Positions 1 to 7,304 of a stretch of DNA of 50,203 bases are shown in pieces. The stretch's first letter is position 1, and the number at the start of each line of letters is the position of its first letter. The notes beneath the pieces are model-generated. The model did no database searches. It saw nothing but the letters and a program-made list of their open reading frames with translations, and had not been told where the DNA came from. Origin of the DNA: a virus. A program made the position numbers and the translations under genes. The stretch is taken from IMG/VR virus record IMGVR_UViG_3300046170_000009, positions 1 to 50,203 of that record. One strand, written 5' to 3'.

Positions 1-317
1 TTGTTTTTGCAGAGGCCGCAGGGTGTCTGGATCTGGTACGCACTATCGTGGCTGAGTGTGGCGTGTCTTGGTCAGCAGTCTTTGATCAGCTACCTAGACT
101 CAATAGCTCGCTGACCTACCTTGCGAATGCTTGGAATCAGTACTCAGATAAGATGGGTAAGAATCAATGGGCTGTCTACAATACGCTAACGGATTGGTCT
201 ACTCATGCCCCAGCGGCTACTCAAAAGACTCAGGCTAACATCGCCTCAGTGAATCACAAGCGCCAAGATATTGTACGCAACGTGTGTAACTCTGATGTCT
301 TCCGCATCGCGGCCTGA
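1..317 (+). CDS. C-terminal part of DUF932-type phage/plasmid protein (continues from the right end of the window)
   Basis: This is the open 3' part of a gene whose start lies at 49573. Reading from base 3 there is no start before the stop at 315-317, and the frame continues without a break across the 50203/1 junction. The segment ends with the pattern usual for DUF932 proteins: a 'YNTLTDWSTHAP' stretch, then an Arg-rich helix and a short end. DUF932 proteins are common in plasmids and phages; their biochemical role is not established. The GTG at 48 is an internal codon, not a start. The full protein would be 315 aa, a normal length for the family. Family call from memory of the motif, not a search. 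Confidence 0.85.
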   Translation, partial: VFAEAAGCLDLVRTIVAECGVSWSAVFDQLPRLNSSLTYLANAWNQYSDKMGKNQWAVYNTLTDWSTHAPAATQKTQANIASVNHKRQDIVRNVCNSDVFRIAA

Positions 318-468
318 GCGTATTGATATTGAATCTCTGGTTCAGTTATATATTTATCTCAAATCTAATCCAGATTACAGTGGACTAGCACATGAGTTAA
401 AAGAGTTACACTTTTCTGAATCAGAGATCTTCAATGTCCTTCACAAAGTTCGTGAAGGTTATTACTAA
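295..468 (+). CDS. hypothetical small protein, 57 aa
   Basis: I do not recognise this gene. It overlaps the last 23 nt of the DUF932 gene in another frame and is followed at once by a strong terminator, so it would be the last gene of that transcript. The product is acidic to neutral and looks helical, with alternating Leu/Ile and charged residues. The chosen ATG (295) has no clear ribosome binding site, so translation would depend on coupling to DUF932. An ATG at 271 in the same frame is possible but overlaps more. Confidence 0.55.
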   Translation: MSSASRPERIDIESLVQLYIYLKSNPDYSGLAHELKELHFSESEIFNVLHKVREGYY

Positions 469-470
469 TC

Positions 471-492
471 AAAGCCCTTCGGGGCTTTTTTC
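471..492 (+). terminator. rho-independent terminator (GCCC-TTCG-GGGC, U tract)
   Basis: A GCCC stem closed by a TTCG tetraloop and GGGC, flanked by AAA on the left and a run of six T on the right, lies 3 nt after the preceding stop codon. It should end the DUF932 transcript and overlaps the first base of the palindrome that follows. Confidence 0.85.
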
Positions 493-508
493 TTATAGAA
501 TCTATAAG
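492..508 (+). promoter_or_regulatory. 17-bp GANTC-centred palindrome, copy 1
   Basis: CTTATAGAATCTATAAG is a perfect inverted repeat around a central A. It lies between a terminator and the next gene, and its right arm runs straight into the AAGGAG ribosome binding site of the gene at 518. One of eight near-identical copies in the window, all in the early region. Its role (operator, promoter element, RNA hairpin) is unknown. Confidence 0.9.
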
Positions 509-517
509 GAGTTATTA

Positions 518-724
518 GTGCCAAAGGAAAAAGAAAAAATATTAAATGTTCAAAGACTAATCAGATCAGCAATGAACGATGAAGACTACTGTTCTTTTAT
601 TCTTGATTGTTTACATGAAGAACAAAGTAAGTTTTCTTTAGAAAGATTAAATAAATTCTGGGACGATGCCGCTAAATCTAGTGACACCGTTGAAGAATGG
701 ATAACCAACAACAGAGGAAAGTAA
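518..724 (+). CDS. hypothetical small protein, 68 aa
   Basis: Not recognised. The start is GTG at 518 because AAGGAG sits 6 nt upstream; the in-frame ATG at 434 would place the terminator and palindrome inside the gene and is rejected. The product is charged and helical, with a Lys/Glu-rich N-terminus. It is followed 1 nt later by the gene at 726, so both are probably translated from one message that begins after the palindrome. Confidence 0.75.
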   Translation: MPKEKEKILNVQRLIRSAMNDEDYCSFILDCLHEEQSKFSLERLNKFWDDAAKSSDTVEEWITNNRGK

Positions 725-725
725 T

Positions 726-947
726 ATGTATTATATAACACCCCGAAACCAGCGCGGCATTGGTGACATGATTATTTGGCGACAAGTTAAAAGACTAAAA
801 GACTTTAAAGCTGAAGATGGTTTTGAATATATTGTTGCTAGAAATGAAAGAGAAAGACGTATTGAAAGGGGTACTTCATTGCCAATCTATATTGGTTTGA
901 ATGGTAAACTAAAGAAGTGTAGTAGCTATGCACTCTATTTATTTTAG
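726..947 (+). CDS. hypothetical small basic protein, 73 aa
   Basis: Not recognised. The ATG at 726 follows a GAGGA site at normal distance. The product is rich in Arg and Lys, with an 'RNERERRIERG' stretch, which would suit nucleic-acid binding but shows no known fold. Compactly packed between neighbours in the early operon. Confidence 0.75.
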   Translation: MYYITPRNQRGIGDMIIWRQVKRLKDFKAEDGFEYIVARNERERRIERGTSLPIYIGLNGKLKKCSSYALYLF

Positions 948-955
948 GAGCTTGT

Positions 956-1348
956 ATGTTATTTAAAAACGAATGTAATCATCCAGAAGAAAACTATTTA
1001 TTTTCTATGGAGATTGACGGCGAGCAGTGTGATGTTTGGGTAGTAGAAGATTCTTGTAAATTAAAATGCGATAGAGATCACCATGAGTTTTGTTTGCGCT
1101 ATGGCAACGAAGACCACGAGTATAAAAGTAGTTGGGATTGTAGTTTAATTGAAAGAATTATTTGTCGCCGCACCCAATATTTAGAAGACGTAAATGAACG
1201 ACGAGATATTGACCAACTAATAAAACTAAAAGCAAGACTACAAGAAGCGGGGTACTGGGACATTGAATGGAATTTAGACTTAGAAATCATAGAGCTACAG
1301 GCACAAGTTAAAGAGTATAATGACATGCCACGTTTCAAATCTGTGTAG
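956..1348 (+). CDS. hypothetical acidic protein, 130 aa
   Basis: Not recognised. Good ribosome binding site (TAGGAG, 6 nt spacing). The protein has Cys and His residues scattered through its N-terminal half (CNH, CDV, CKLKCDRDHHEFC, CSL, CRR), which hints at metal binding but forms no standard zinc finger. The C-terminal half is helical. The stop codon is followed directly by palindrome copy 2. Confidence 0.75.
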   Translation: MLFKNECNHPEENYLFSMEIDGEQCDVWVVEDSCKLKCDRDHHEFCLRYGNEDHEYKSSWDCSLIERIICRRTQYLEDVNERRDIDQLIKLKARLQEAGYWDIEWNLDLEIIELQAQVKEYNDMPRFKSV

Positions 1349-1365
1349 CTTATAGAATCTATAAG
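1349..1365 (+). promoter_or_regulatory. 17-bp GANTC-centred palindrome, copy 2
   Basis: CTTATAGAATCTATAAG, identical to copy 1, starts right after the stop codon of the upstream gene. As in copy 1, its right arm merges with the AAGGAG site of the next gene (ATG at 1375). This is the last copy in the rightward direction. Confidence 0.9.
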
Positions 1366-1374
1366 GAGTTTATT

Positions 1375-1989
1375 ATGTATAAAATTCATGCAAAAGCTGT
1401 GCAAGATTACTCTAGATTATCTAGTGACAATCTTTCTGATGTGATCCTGATGGTGGTACTGAGTATACAACAGCCTTGGTATGCGGTGGGTGATCAGCTA
1501 AAAGATGTAAAGAAACTTGGGCGTGACTCTAGATTTATTTGGGGTAACAAGATCAAAACCTTTGACTCGTTGAAGTCCAAGAAAGATTTTATTTATTCAC
1601 AGTATCTGGCAGTGCTCAACTCATCCAAGTCTGATGACGAACGGGCGCTGTCTTTGATGAATGTTTTCTTACAGATCGACGGGCTTGGTCTAGCTAAAGC
1701 TGGGTTCATGTGTCAGTTAACTGCGGGGCTGGTCGGGTGTATAGACGTACACAATATTCGGATGTACAATATTCCTAAGAAGGACTTGTCATTCTCTAAG
1801 TCTATCAAGTCTAAGGCATTGAAGGATAAGAAGATTTCTAATTATGTGTCGGTCTGCCATGACATCGGCACAGAAAATTTATGGGATACTTGGTGCAGTT
1901 TTCTAGCAACCAAGTCTAAGAAATTTGAAGATGGTTTTCATGTATCAAAAGTACATTATGACTTTCTTCAAAGTGCAGTAAATATTTAA
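1375..1989 (+). CDS. conserved phage protein with a helix-hairpin-helix-like core, 204 aa
   Basis: No firm family. The stretch 'IDGLGLAKAGFMCQL' followed by 'GCIDVHNIRMY' resembles the helix-hairpin-helix plus conserved Asp of HhH-GPD DNA glycosylases (GLG.AKA...D.HN.R), so DNA binding or base excision is possible. The rest of the protein does not show the usual glycosylase lysine clearly. Ribosome binding site AAGGAG overlaps palindrome copy 2, so expression is probably governed by that element. Function is inference; the reading frame itself is secure. Confidence 0.75.
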   Translation: MYKIHAKAVQDYSRLSSDNLSDVILMVVLSIQQPWYAVGDQLKDVKKLGRDSRFIWGNKIKTFDSLKSKKDFIYSQYLAVLNSSKSDDERALSLMNVFLQIDGLGLAKAGFMCQLTAGLVGCIDVHNIRMYNIPKKDLSFSKSIKSKALKDKKISNYVSVCHDIGTENLWDTWCSFLATKSKKFEDGFHVSKVHYDFLQSAVNI

Positions 1990-2010
1990 TTAACTTATGG
2001 AGATATTCTC

Positions 2011-2361
2011 ATGCCTTTTATATCAGGTTATGCCAGTGTAAATGTAGATGTTAGTGACTTTAGTGACGAAGTAGAAATAAATTTTTATAATCTTGCTGAT
2101 GTCATTAGTGCCGCCGAAGATAATAATTATACTCTTGAAGAAATTGTTGATTATTGTTTTGAGCATGGCCTAAATATTTCAGATTATTTAATGTATACTT
2201 TAAGTCATGAGCAGTTTACAACAATTTATAAAAGGGCTGTCATTAATTATATGGATGAGCTTGAGCTTAAAATTTCTAATCAGGAAGACACCATCGCTGA
2301 ACTTAGTAAGAAACTAAAAGACTTGGAAGATGCGGAGGCTTTAAAGGATGTCGCATACTAG
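2011..2361 (+). CDS. hypothetical acidic protein with C-terminal coiled coil, 116 aa
   Basis: Not recognised. Start ATG 2011 is preceded by a GGAGAT site. The N-terminal half is acidic and aromatic; residues from about 85 to 112 form a Leu/Ile-rich, charged helix that looks like a short coiled coil. The 3' end overlaps the next gene by 14 nt, which points to coupled translation. Confidence 0.75.
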   Translation: MPFISGYASVNVDVSDFSDEVEINFYNLADVISAAEDNNYTLEEIVDYCFEHGLNISDYLMYTLSHEQFTTIYKRAVINYMDELELKISNQEDTIAELSKKLKDLEDAEALKDVAY

Positions 2362-2554
2362 ATTCATCTGTTGTTTAACTGACGATCATCCAAAGGTTGT
2401 GGAGTTACCCACATCCCTTGAGGAGCTTGATGATTGGCAGAAAGGACGCAAGGATCTTGGGGTAGCAATGCCCCAACTTTCTCCTGCGGAAATGGACTTT
2501 GTATTACACGGTATTTTTTCTAGTGGACTGAAGGAGATTAAAGATGGAGAATGA
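2348..2554 (+). CDS. hypothetical protein, 68 aa
   Basis: Not recognised. It starts inside the end of the upstream gene with GGAGG about 9 nt before the ATG, and overlaps the next gene at 2544. The small acidic product shows no membrane segment or known motif. Packing and ribosome site support a real gene. Confidence 0.7.
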   Translation: MSHTRFICCLTDDHPKVVELPTSLEELDDWQKGRKDLGVAMPQLSPAEMDFVLHGIFSSGLKEIKDGE

Positions 2555-2717
2555 GTCGCTGGTTATTTGGGTATTGGAATACTTTGATACTGTCGCAGGA
2601 GATAGTTCTATTGACCTGTATAAAACTGAAAAGATGGCAAGAGATGATGCAAAAAAGTTATCGGCTGATGGCATTATTGAATCATATATTGTTTATCAAC
2701 GGAGGGTTTGGGAATGA
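2544..2717 (+). CDS. hypothetical protein, 57 aa
   Basis: Not recognised. The ATG at 2544 has AAGGAG at ideal spacing, and the gene overlaps both neighbours by a few bases. It holds a helical Lys/Asp-rich middle and ends in a basic-aromatic stretch (YQRRVWE). The N-terminus 'VIWVLEYFDT' followed by a predicted helix resembles small phage proteins with a beta-alpha-beta layout, but no function can be given. Confidence 0.7.
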   Translation: MENESLVIWVLEYFDTVAGDSSIDLYKTEKMARDDAKKLSADGIIESYIVYQRRVWE

Positions 2718-2956
2718 GTACATCTAGTATGTATGGTTATCAAGTAATGGATGCAGAGTTAGACTGCGAGTGGATGTCTATCTATGTAACTATTGAGTAT
2801 CTTGTGCATGGTGATGAGGAGAATCTAGTTGAAATTGTATCAGTTAAAACACGCGGAGTTGACATCACTAGCTGGGTCAATAGTAATTATATATATGATC
2901 TTATTGCTGATGAGATAAGTAACGCTGACTATCATTGGAGTGATCACGGAGATTGA
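2714..2956 (+). CDS. hypothetical acidic protein, 80 aa
   Basis: Not recognised. ATG 2714 overlaps the previous stop (ATGA) and follows GGAGGG. A TTG at 2708 would add two residues. The product is acidic, rich in Asp/Glu and aromatic residues, with no Lys-rich or membrane region. It ends 1 nt before the next start. Confidence 0.7.
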   Translation: MSTSSMYGYQVMDAELDCEWMSIYVTIEYLVHGDEENLVEIVSVKTRGVDITSWVNSNYIYDLIADEISNADYHWSDHGD

Positions 2957-2957
2957 T

Positions 2958-3488
2958 ATGAATATCTTTTATCTTGATGACTGTCCACGTAGGGCCGCTG
3001 AAGAGCAATGTGATCAGCATATTGTTAAGATGCCCCTTGAAACTGCACAGATTTTGTCCACGGCTCATCGTGTTCTTGATGGCACAATGGTGATCGGACA
3101 ATCTTCTTCAGGCCGTAAAGCTAAACGCTGGGTGCTAGATAAATATGATGACAAGTTTTATCTTGCGGCCCATGTCAATCATCCCAGCACTGTCTGGGCT
3201 AGGCAAAGTAAACAACATTATCAATGGTTGTATGAACACTTTGAAGCCCTTAGTATGGAGTTTCAAAGCCGCTTCAAACACAGTCATAAAAGCTGGAACA
3301 AGTTAAAGTTCTTTACGAGCAAAGCTCCACAAAACATTGAAGTCTCTGGTTTTGTTGAGCCGCCTCAGTGTATGCCTGATGAGTACAAAGATACTGATAC
3401 TATCAAAGCGTACAAAAAATATTATGACTTTAAGTTCCATGATTGGATAGAAAAGGGGAGGCCCATGCGATGGACAAAGAGCGCGTAA
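2958..3488 (+). CDS. conserved phage protein, 'MNIFYLDDCP' family, 176 aa
   Basis: The N-terminus (MNIFYLD, then CDQHIVKM and ETAQILSTAHRVLDG) and the middle 'HPSTVWARQSKQHYQWLY' match a conserved hypothetical family found in many marine and T4-like phages; I recall it from such genomes, sometimes annotated as a DNA-repair protein without proof. Conserved His and Lys residues in 'QHIVKM' could be catalytic. The start at 2958 is chosen because homologs begin at MNIF and a CGGAGAT site lies upstream; an ATG at 2940 is in frame but lacks a site. Confidence 0.75.
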   Translation: MNIFYLDDCPRRAAEEQCDQHIVKMPLETAQILSTAHRVLDGTMVIGQSSSGRKAKRWVLDKYDDKFYLAAHVNHPSTVWARQSKQHYQWLYEHFEALSMEFQSRFKHSHKSWNKLKFFTSKAPQNIEVSGFVEPPQCMPDEYKDTDTIKAYKKYYDFKFHDWIEKGRPMRWTKSA

Positions 3489-3598
3489 AACATTTTATTG
3501 CTACGATGCCTGAGTACTGGTATGCGTTAGCCATAATTGTTTTTTTTAGTATTGGTTTTATGATAGGTGATTACATTAAATATGGAGGTACGTCGTGA
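3470..3598 (+). CDS. small single-pass membrane protein, 42 aa
   Basis: A short gene read directly: ATG at 3470 behind GGGGAGG, stop TGA 3596-3598 overlapping the next GTG start. One hydrophobic segment (about residues 18-33, WYALAIIVFFSIGFMI) predicts a single membrane span with a short charged N-terminus. Function unknown; small early membrane proteins in phages often act on host envelope or exclusion. Confidence 0.65.
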   Translation: MDKERVKHFIATMPEYWYALAIIVFFSIGFMIGDYIKYGGTS

Positions 3599-3903
3599 GT
3601 ATTGATGATATAACACCAGAAGAATGGGACAATATTTTTAAACCAAAAACAACTTGTGGAAAACTTTTTCATCCTCAAGATAATCATACCGCTAATCCTG
3701 TAACAAAGCCTGAGCATTATAATAAAGGTGGTGTCGAGGCTATTGATTATATTAAACAACAATTGGGTGATGGCTTTGGTGACTACTGTGCTGGGAATGT
3801 CCATAAATATCTTCATAGGTTTCGTTACAAGAATGGGGTAGAGGATCTACGAAAGGCCCGTGTCTATCTTGATTGGTTAATTGAGGACATAGTAAATGAA
3901 TAA
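3595..3903 (+). CDS. DUF3310 protein (T7 gp1.7-like domain)
   Basis: The C-terminal 60 residues contain the DUF3310 signature: 'KPEHYNKGGVEAIDYIKQQ', 'GNVHKYLHRFRYKNG' and 'DLRKARVYLDWLIE'. In T7, the gp1.7 protein carrying this domain is a nucleotide kinase acting on dTMP/dGMP; other members are uncharacterised. The GTG start at 3595 follows TATGGAGG. It sits with a MazG-like protein and, further on, a ribonucleotide reductase, which fits nucleotide metabolism. The N-terminal 40 residues are a non-conserved extension. Confidence 0.85.
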   Translation: MSIDDITPEEWDNIFKPKTTCGKLFHPQDNHTANPVTKPEHYNKGGVEAIDYIKQQLGDGFGDYCAGNVHKYLHRFRYKNGVEDLRKARVYLDWLIEDIVNE

Positions 3904-4228
3904 TGATACCATTGTATCGGATGAAGGTAAAGAATATTCTATTGAAGAAATCAAACACAGTAATAGAATATTAAAAAGCGCAACACCTAAAGGAACTTTA
4001 GATTGGCATCTTAAATGGATTGCTAGTGCATGGTTATTGGTTGCAATATCTTTAAGAAGCACTGGGGTTCCAGAGCTACAAGTCTATGATATGCTTTTAA
4101 GTTTTGCAGGTACATCCCTCTGGGCTGTTGTAGGATTTATGTGGCGTGATCGTGCTATAATAATGATTAATACTATAGCGGCAGTACTTTTGTTGGGTGG
4201 TTTAATCGGAAAAATATTTGGAGTTTAG
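3896..4228 (+). CDS. small multi-pass membrane protein, 110 aa
   Basis: Three hydrophobic segments (about residues 42-58, 66-82 and 87-106) follow a charged cytoplasmic N-terminus. The gene overlaps DUF3310 by 8 nt. No family recognised. A holin role is unlikely because the gene lies in the early module, away from the lysis genes at 28-29 kb; effects on the host membrane are more plausible but unproven. Confidence 0.75.
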   Translation: MNNDTIVSDEGKEYSIEEIKHSNRILKSATPKGTLDWHLKWIASAWLLVAISLRSTGVPELQVYDMLLSFAGTSLWAVVGFMWRDRAIIMINTIAAVLLLGGLIGKIFGV

Positions 4229-4229
4229 T

Positions 4230-4541
4230 ATGACCTTTGATGAGTATCAGACTAGGGCATCTGTAACGGCCCTATACGAAGATAATTTTTATCCTATTGC
4301 ATCTTTAATGGTAGAGTCTGCTGAGTTATCAGACCTGTTTATCAAGCCTCGTTTGAGGGGCGATGACAAACAAATAGACAGGCATGATATAGTGTCTGAG
4401 GCGGGTGATGTTTTGTGGAATCTTGCCATGTTATTACGTGATAATGGTATTGACTTCTCAGAAGTTGCCAATTATAATCTATCTAAACTTCAGAGTCGTG
4501 TAGACCGTGGAGTTATTAAAGGCTCTGGAGGTAATCGTTGA
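4230..4541 (+). CDS. MazG-like nucleotide pyrophosphohydrolase
   Basis: The pattern 'MVESAELSDLFIKP' (ExxE region), later 'IVSEAGDVLWNLAMLL' (ExxD), fits the all-alpha NTP pyrophosphohydrolase (MazG-type) fold, where the two acidic pairs bind Mg2+. Such phage enzymes may hydrolyse damaged dNTPs or lower the host alarmone ppGpp. Length (103 aa from ATG 4230) is typical of single-domain members. GGAG lies 8 nt upstream of 4230; a TTG at 4218 would add four residues. Confidence 0.75.
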   Translation: MTFDEYQTRASVTALYEDNFYPIASLMVESAELSDLFIKPRLRGDDKQIDRHDIVSEAGDVLWNLAMLLRDNGIDFSEVANYNLSKLQSRVDRGVIKGSGGNR

Positions 4542-4774
4542 AGATTATACAAGGTAATTTTAGTAAAGATAAGAAAAAAACTTTAAACGAAAAAGTCTCT
4601 GAAGGTCTTTCAAAACTAGAAGAATCTTCAGAAGAAGAAATATTAAGGTATCCTTTTATTTTGATTGTTGATACTGGTGAAGATTTAAAAGTAGTTTCTG
4701 ATGTTGAAATGGAAAAGTTTAATTTGCTTTTAGATCTTGTTAAGATGACTGTCCTTACCGGAAGTTATGAATAG
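4538..4774 (+). CDS. hypothetical protein, 78 aa
   Basis: Not recognised. Starts with TTG at 4538, overlapping the previous TGA, behind a strong GGAGG. The N-terminal 35 residues are Lys/Glu/Ser rich and helical; the C-terminal half alternates hydrophobic strands and helices (YPFILIVDTGEDLKVVSD). No known motif. Confidence 0.65.
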   Translation: MKIIQGNFSKDKKKTLNEKVSEGLSKLEESSEEEILRYPFILIVDTGEDLKVVSDVEMEKFNLLLDLVKMTVLTGSYE

Positions 4775-4782
4775 GAGAAAGT

Positions 4783-4989
4783 ATGGAGGAAGATGAGTTT
4801 AATATTGAAGATGCTGTGTGTCGGGCATTTATTTTGTCGTTAGGTACTAGCCTACCGTCCCCCAACACAGTCCAGAATATGATTAGTTGGATAAAAATTC
4901 AGGCTCGTAAAGAGCAAGAACAATTATCTACTGATTATGTGTATAGTTGTATCCCTCGTTATATTAACTTTATGTTTAACAAATCTTAG
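4783..4989 (+). CDS. hypothetical protein, 68 aa
   Basis: Not recognised. ATG 4783 follows AGGAGA. Helical protein with two Cys; immediately upstream of the single-strand-binding protein, so likely in the replication operon. No membrane segment. Confidence 0.65.
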   Translation: MEEDEFNIEDAVCRAFILSLGTSLPSPNTVQNMISWIKIQARKEQEQLSTDYVYSCIPRYINFMFNKS

Positions 4990-5001
4990 GAGATTTTTAT
5001 T

Positions 5002-5427
5002 ATGGCACTTGTTGAAGGCGTAGCAATGTGGGCTTCTATTACCACACCTAACACTACTTATACTCCAGCATATCAAGTAAATCTTGTTGTTTCTGAGGAC
5101 GTTGCAAACGATTTCAGATCACGAGGCTTTACGGTTAAGGATATGGAGGAGGGGCCAGCACTTATGATTAAGCGAAAAGTTGATGGGCCTAACGGCATGG
5201 TTCGTACAGCACCTAAACTTTTAGATAGGAATAAAAATCCTATGAACGTCGCAGTTGGTAATGGCTCAAAGGTTAAGGTGCAGTACAAAGAGTGGGAGTC
5301 TACTTGGAACGGCACATTGTACAAAGGTCTAGACTTGCAAGCTATGCAAGTTATAGAGCTTGTTGAGTATGCCAGCCCCGATGGTTCTGAATTTGATATT
5401 GAAGATGATGATGGAGATGAGTTGTAA
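5002..5427 (+). CDS. single-stranded DNA-binding protein (phage type)
   Basis: The 141-aa product has the pattern of marine phage SSBs: an N-terminal 'GVAMWASITTPNTTYTPAYQ' strand pair, 'ALMIKRKVDGPNGM', 'VGNGSKVKVQYKEW', and a strongly acidic tail ending in DDDGDEL. In T7-like systems (gp2.5) the acidic tail docks the polymerase and primase-helicase and competes with DNA. Position directly before primase-helicase and polymerase supports the role. GGAG 9 nt upstream of ATG 5002. Assigned by pattern and context, not by search. Confidence 0.8.
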   Translation: MALVEGVAMWASITTPNTTYTPAYQVNLVVSEDVANDFRSRGFTVKDMEEGPALMIKRKVDGPNGMVRTAPKLLDRNKNPMNVAVGNGSKVKVQYKEWESTWNGTLYKGLDLQAMQVIELVEYASPDGSEFDIEDDDGDEL

Positions 5428-5645
5428 TGTGGCAATATAAACACGACGATAAGGTCTATGACGTTGAGAAAACTTCAGCAGAAGGGCAGGCTACTTTTAT
5501 GTTACTAGCTGAAGTTCAAAGCCGCCTTGAAAAGATGGAAACAGAAGTAACCATTAATCAAGCGGCGTCTGTTGCACTACACCAAAAGATGCAAGAGTTT
5601 CTTTCTGATGATGCAATAGTTGAGGATGATGAAACGGAGGAGTAA
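5427..5645 (+). CDS. hypothetical coiled-coil protein, 72 aa
   Basis: Overlaps the SSB stop codon (TAATG) and ends just before the primase-helicase. A Gln/Glu-rich helix (about residues 24-58) looks coiled-coil, and the C-terminus is acidic (DDAIVEDDETEE). Its place between SSB and primase-helicase suggests a replication accessory protein; this is inference only. Confidence 0.7.
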   Translation: MWQYKHDDKVYDVEKTSAEGQATFMLLAEVQSRLEKMETEVTINQAASVALHQKMQEFLSDDAIVEDDETEE

Positions 5646-5648
5646 ATC

Positions 5649-7304
5649 ATGGGCGAATTTGTGGAGTATCACAAGCCTTGTCCAAGTTGTGGAGGCAGTG
5701 ATCCTGTCTCCATAAACTCAGATGGTTCTGCAAAATGTTTTAGTTGTGGAACCTTTTTTAAAGATTACGAATCTGCGATGGGAGGAAACGTGGCAGACTT
5801 TAATAGCTTTAAAAGATCAAACGATAATACTTCATTCACCAACAGCGTGTATCACGCACTCACCGATAGATCTATTTCTCTTGAGACTGCAAAGAAGTTT
5901 GGTGTTCGTTCAGTCAAAGATGAGAAAGGTAATATTATTCAGCATCACTATCCGGTATACATAAACAATGAAGAAGTCGCTACAAAAGTTCGCAATCCTA
6001 ATAAAGCATTTACTTGGTCAGGCTCACCTAAAGGAACTGGGCTTTTTGGTCAGCAAGTGGCACAGTCGGGCGGCAAATACATTACGATCACTGAAGGTGA
6101 ATGTGATGCTATGGCGGCATACGAACTGCTTGGTAGTAAGTGGCCCGTCGTATCTGTTAAGAATGGAGCACAAGGCGCGGCAAAGGACGTTCAAGAAAAT
6201 CTTGAGTTCCTTGAATCGTTTGATACGGTGGTCATTTCATTCGACAACGACAAGCCGGGACGAGAAGCCGCAAAGAAAGTGGCGCGTATTATCAAGCCCG
6301 GAAAAGCTAAGATACTCACACTACCTACTGAGTTCAAAGACCCTAACGAAATGCTCAAGTTGGGTCATCACAAGGCTTACGTTACTGCATGGTGGGCTTC
6401 AAAACTTTACACGCCGTCTGGGATTCTAAACGTCAGTGAAGAGCGTGAGAACTACAAGAAGCGTGAGCGTAAAGAGTCTATCCCCTATCCTTGGAGCGGT
6501 CTTAATACAAAGCTTGATGGATTGAGGCAAGGAGAATTAATCACACTGACAGGCGGTACAGGCTTAGGTAAGTCTAGCGTTACTCGTGAGCTTGAACACT
6601 GGCTTATCACCAACACCAACGACAAGGTAGGTGTCATAGCTCTTGAAGAAGATTGGCGTCGAACTGTAGATGGTATTCTTTCTATTGAAGCTAATGCCAA
6701 ACTACATATTGATAGTGTTCGTACTGAGTTCACTGAAGAAGAAATAGATAATTTCTTTAATGTTCTGTACGACGGTCAAAATAAGAACCGTGTATTTGTT
6801 CATGCTCACCTTGGAATGAATGATGTCGATAGTGTATTTTCTAAACTACGCTTTATGGCAATGGGGCTTGAATGTAAGTGGATAGTATTTGATCACTTGC
6901 ATATGTTATTGTCGATGACAACAGACGGTGATGAACGTCGCAATATAGATTCTATAATGCACAACTTCAGAACACTTGTTGAAGAGACAGGCGTAGGTTT
7001 AATTCTTGTGTCACACCTTAGAAGAGTTGATGGTAATCGCGGTCATGAAAATGGTATTGAAACAGGACTCAATCATCTACGCGGCTCACAAAGTATTGCT
7101 CAGTTATCTGATTGTGTTATATCTTTAGAGCGTAACCAACAATCAGAAGATCCTATTGAGGCCAGTACAACAAAGGTAAGGGTCTTGAAGTCTAGGTACA
7201 CAGGAGATGTCGGCTTGGCTACCCATTTGTTTTATGACAAAGACAGTGGTAGACTCAGCGAGATCGCTATGGAAATAGAAGAACAGGATGAGCTTGAGTT
7301 ATGA
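5649..7304 (+). CDS. bifunctional DNA primase-helicase (T7 gp4-like)
   Basis: The enzyme makes RNA primers and unwinds DNA at the fork. Domains in order: zinc-binding motif with Cys11, Cys14, Cys30, Cys33; a TOPRIM domain with 'ITEGECDAM' (Glu149) and 'SFDNDKPGREAA' (acidic residues at about 199-201); then a RecA-like DnaB-type helicase with Walker A 'GGTGLGKSS' (302-310), 'IALEEDWRR' and a Walker B-like 'WIVFDHLHML'. At 551 aa it is close to T7 gp4 (566 aa). GGAGG precedes ATG 5649. It overlaps the polymerase start by 4 nt (ATGA), so the two are co-translated. Confidence 0.95.
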   Translation: MGEFVEYHKPCPSCGGSDPVSINSDGSAKCFSCGTFFKDYESAMGGNVADFNSFKRSNDNTSFTNSVYHALTDRSISLETAKKFGVRSVKDEKGNIIQHHYPVYINNEEVATKVRNPNKAFTWSGSPKGTGLFGQQVAQSGGKYITITEGECDAMAAYELLGSKWPVVSVKNGAQGAAKDVQENLEFLESFDTVVISFDNDKPGREAAKKVARIIKPGKAKILTLPTEFKDPNEMLKLGHHKAYVTAWWASKLYTPSGILNVSEERENYKKRERKESIPYPWSGLNTKLDGLRQGELITLTGGTGLGKSSVTRELEHWLITNTNDKVGVIALEEDWRRTVDGILSIEANAKLHIDSVRTEFTEEEIDNFFNVLYDGQNKNRVFVHAHLGMNDVDSVFSKLRFMAMGLECKWIVFDHLHMLLSMTTDGDERRNIDSIMHNFRTLVEETGVGLILVSHLRRVDGNRGHENGIETGLNHLRGSQSIAQLSDCVISLERNQQSEDPIEASTTKVRVLKSRYTGDVGLATHLFYDKDSGRLSEIAMEIEEQDELEL

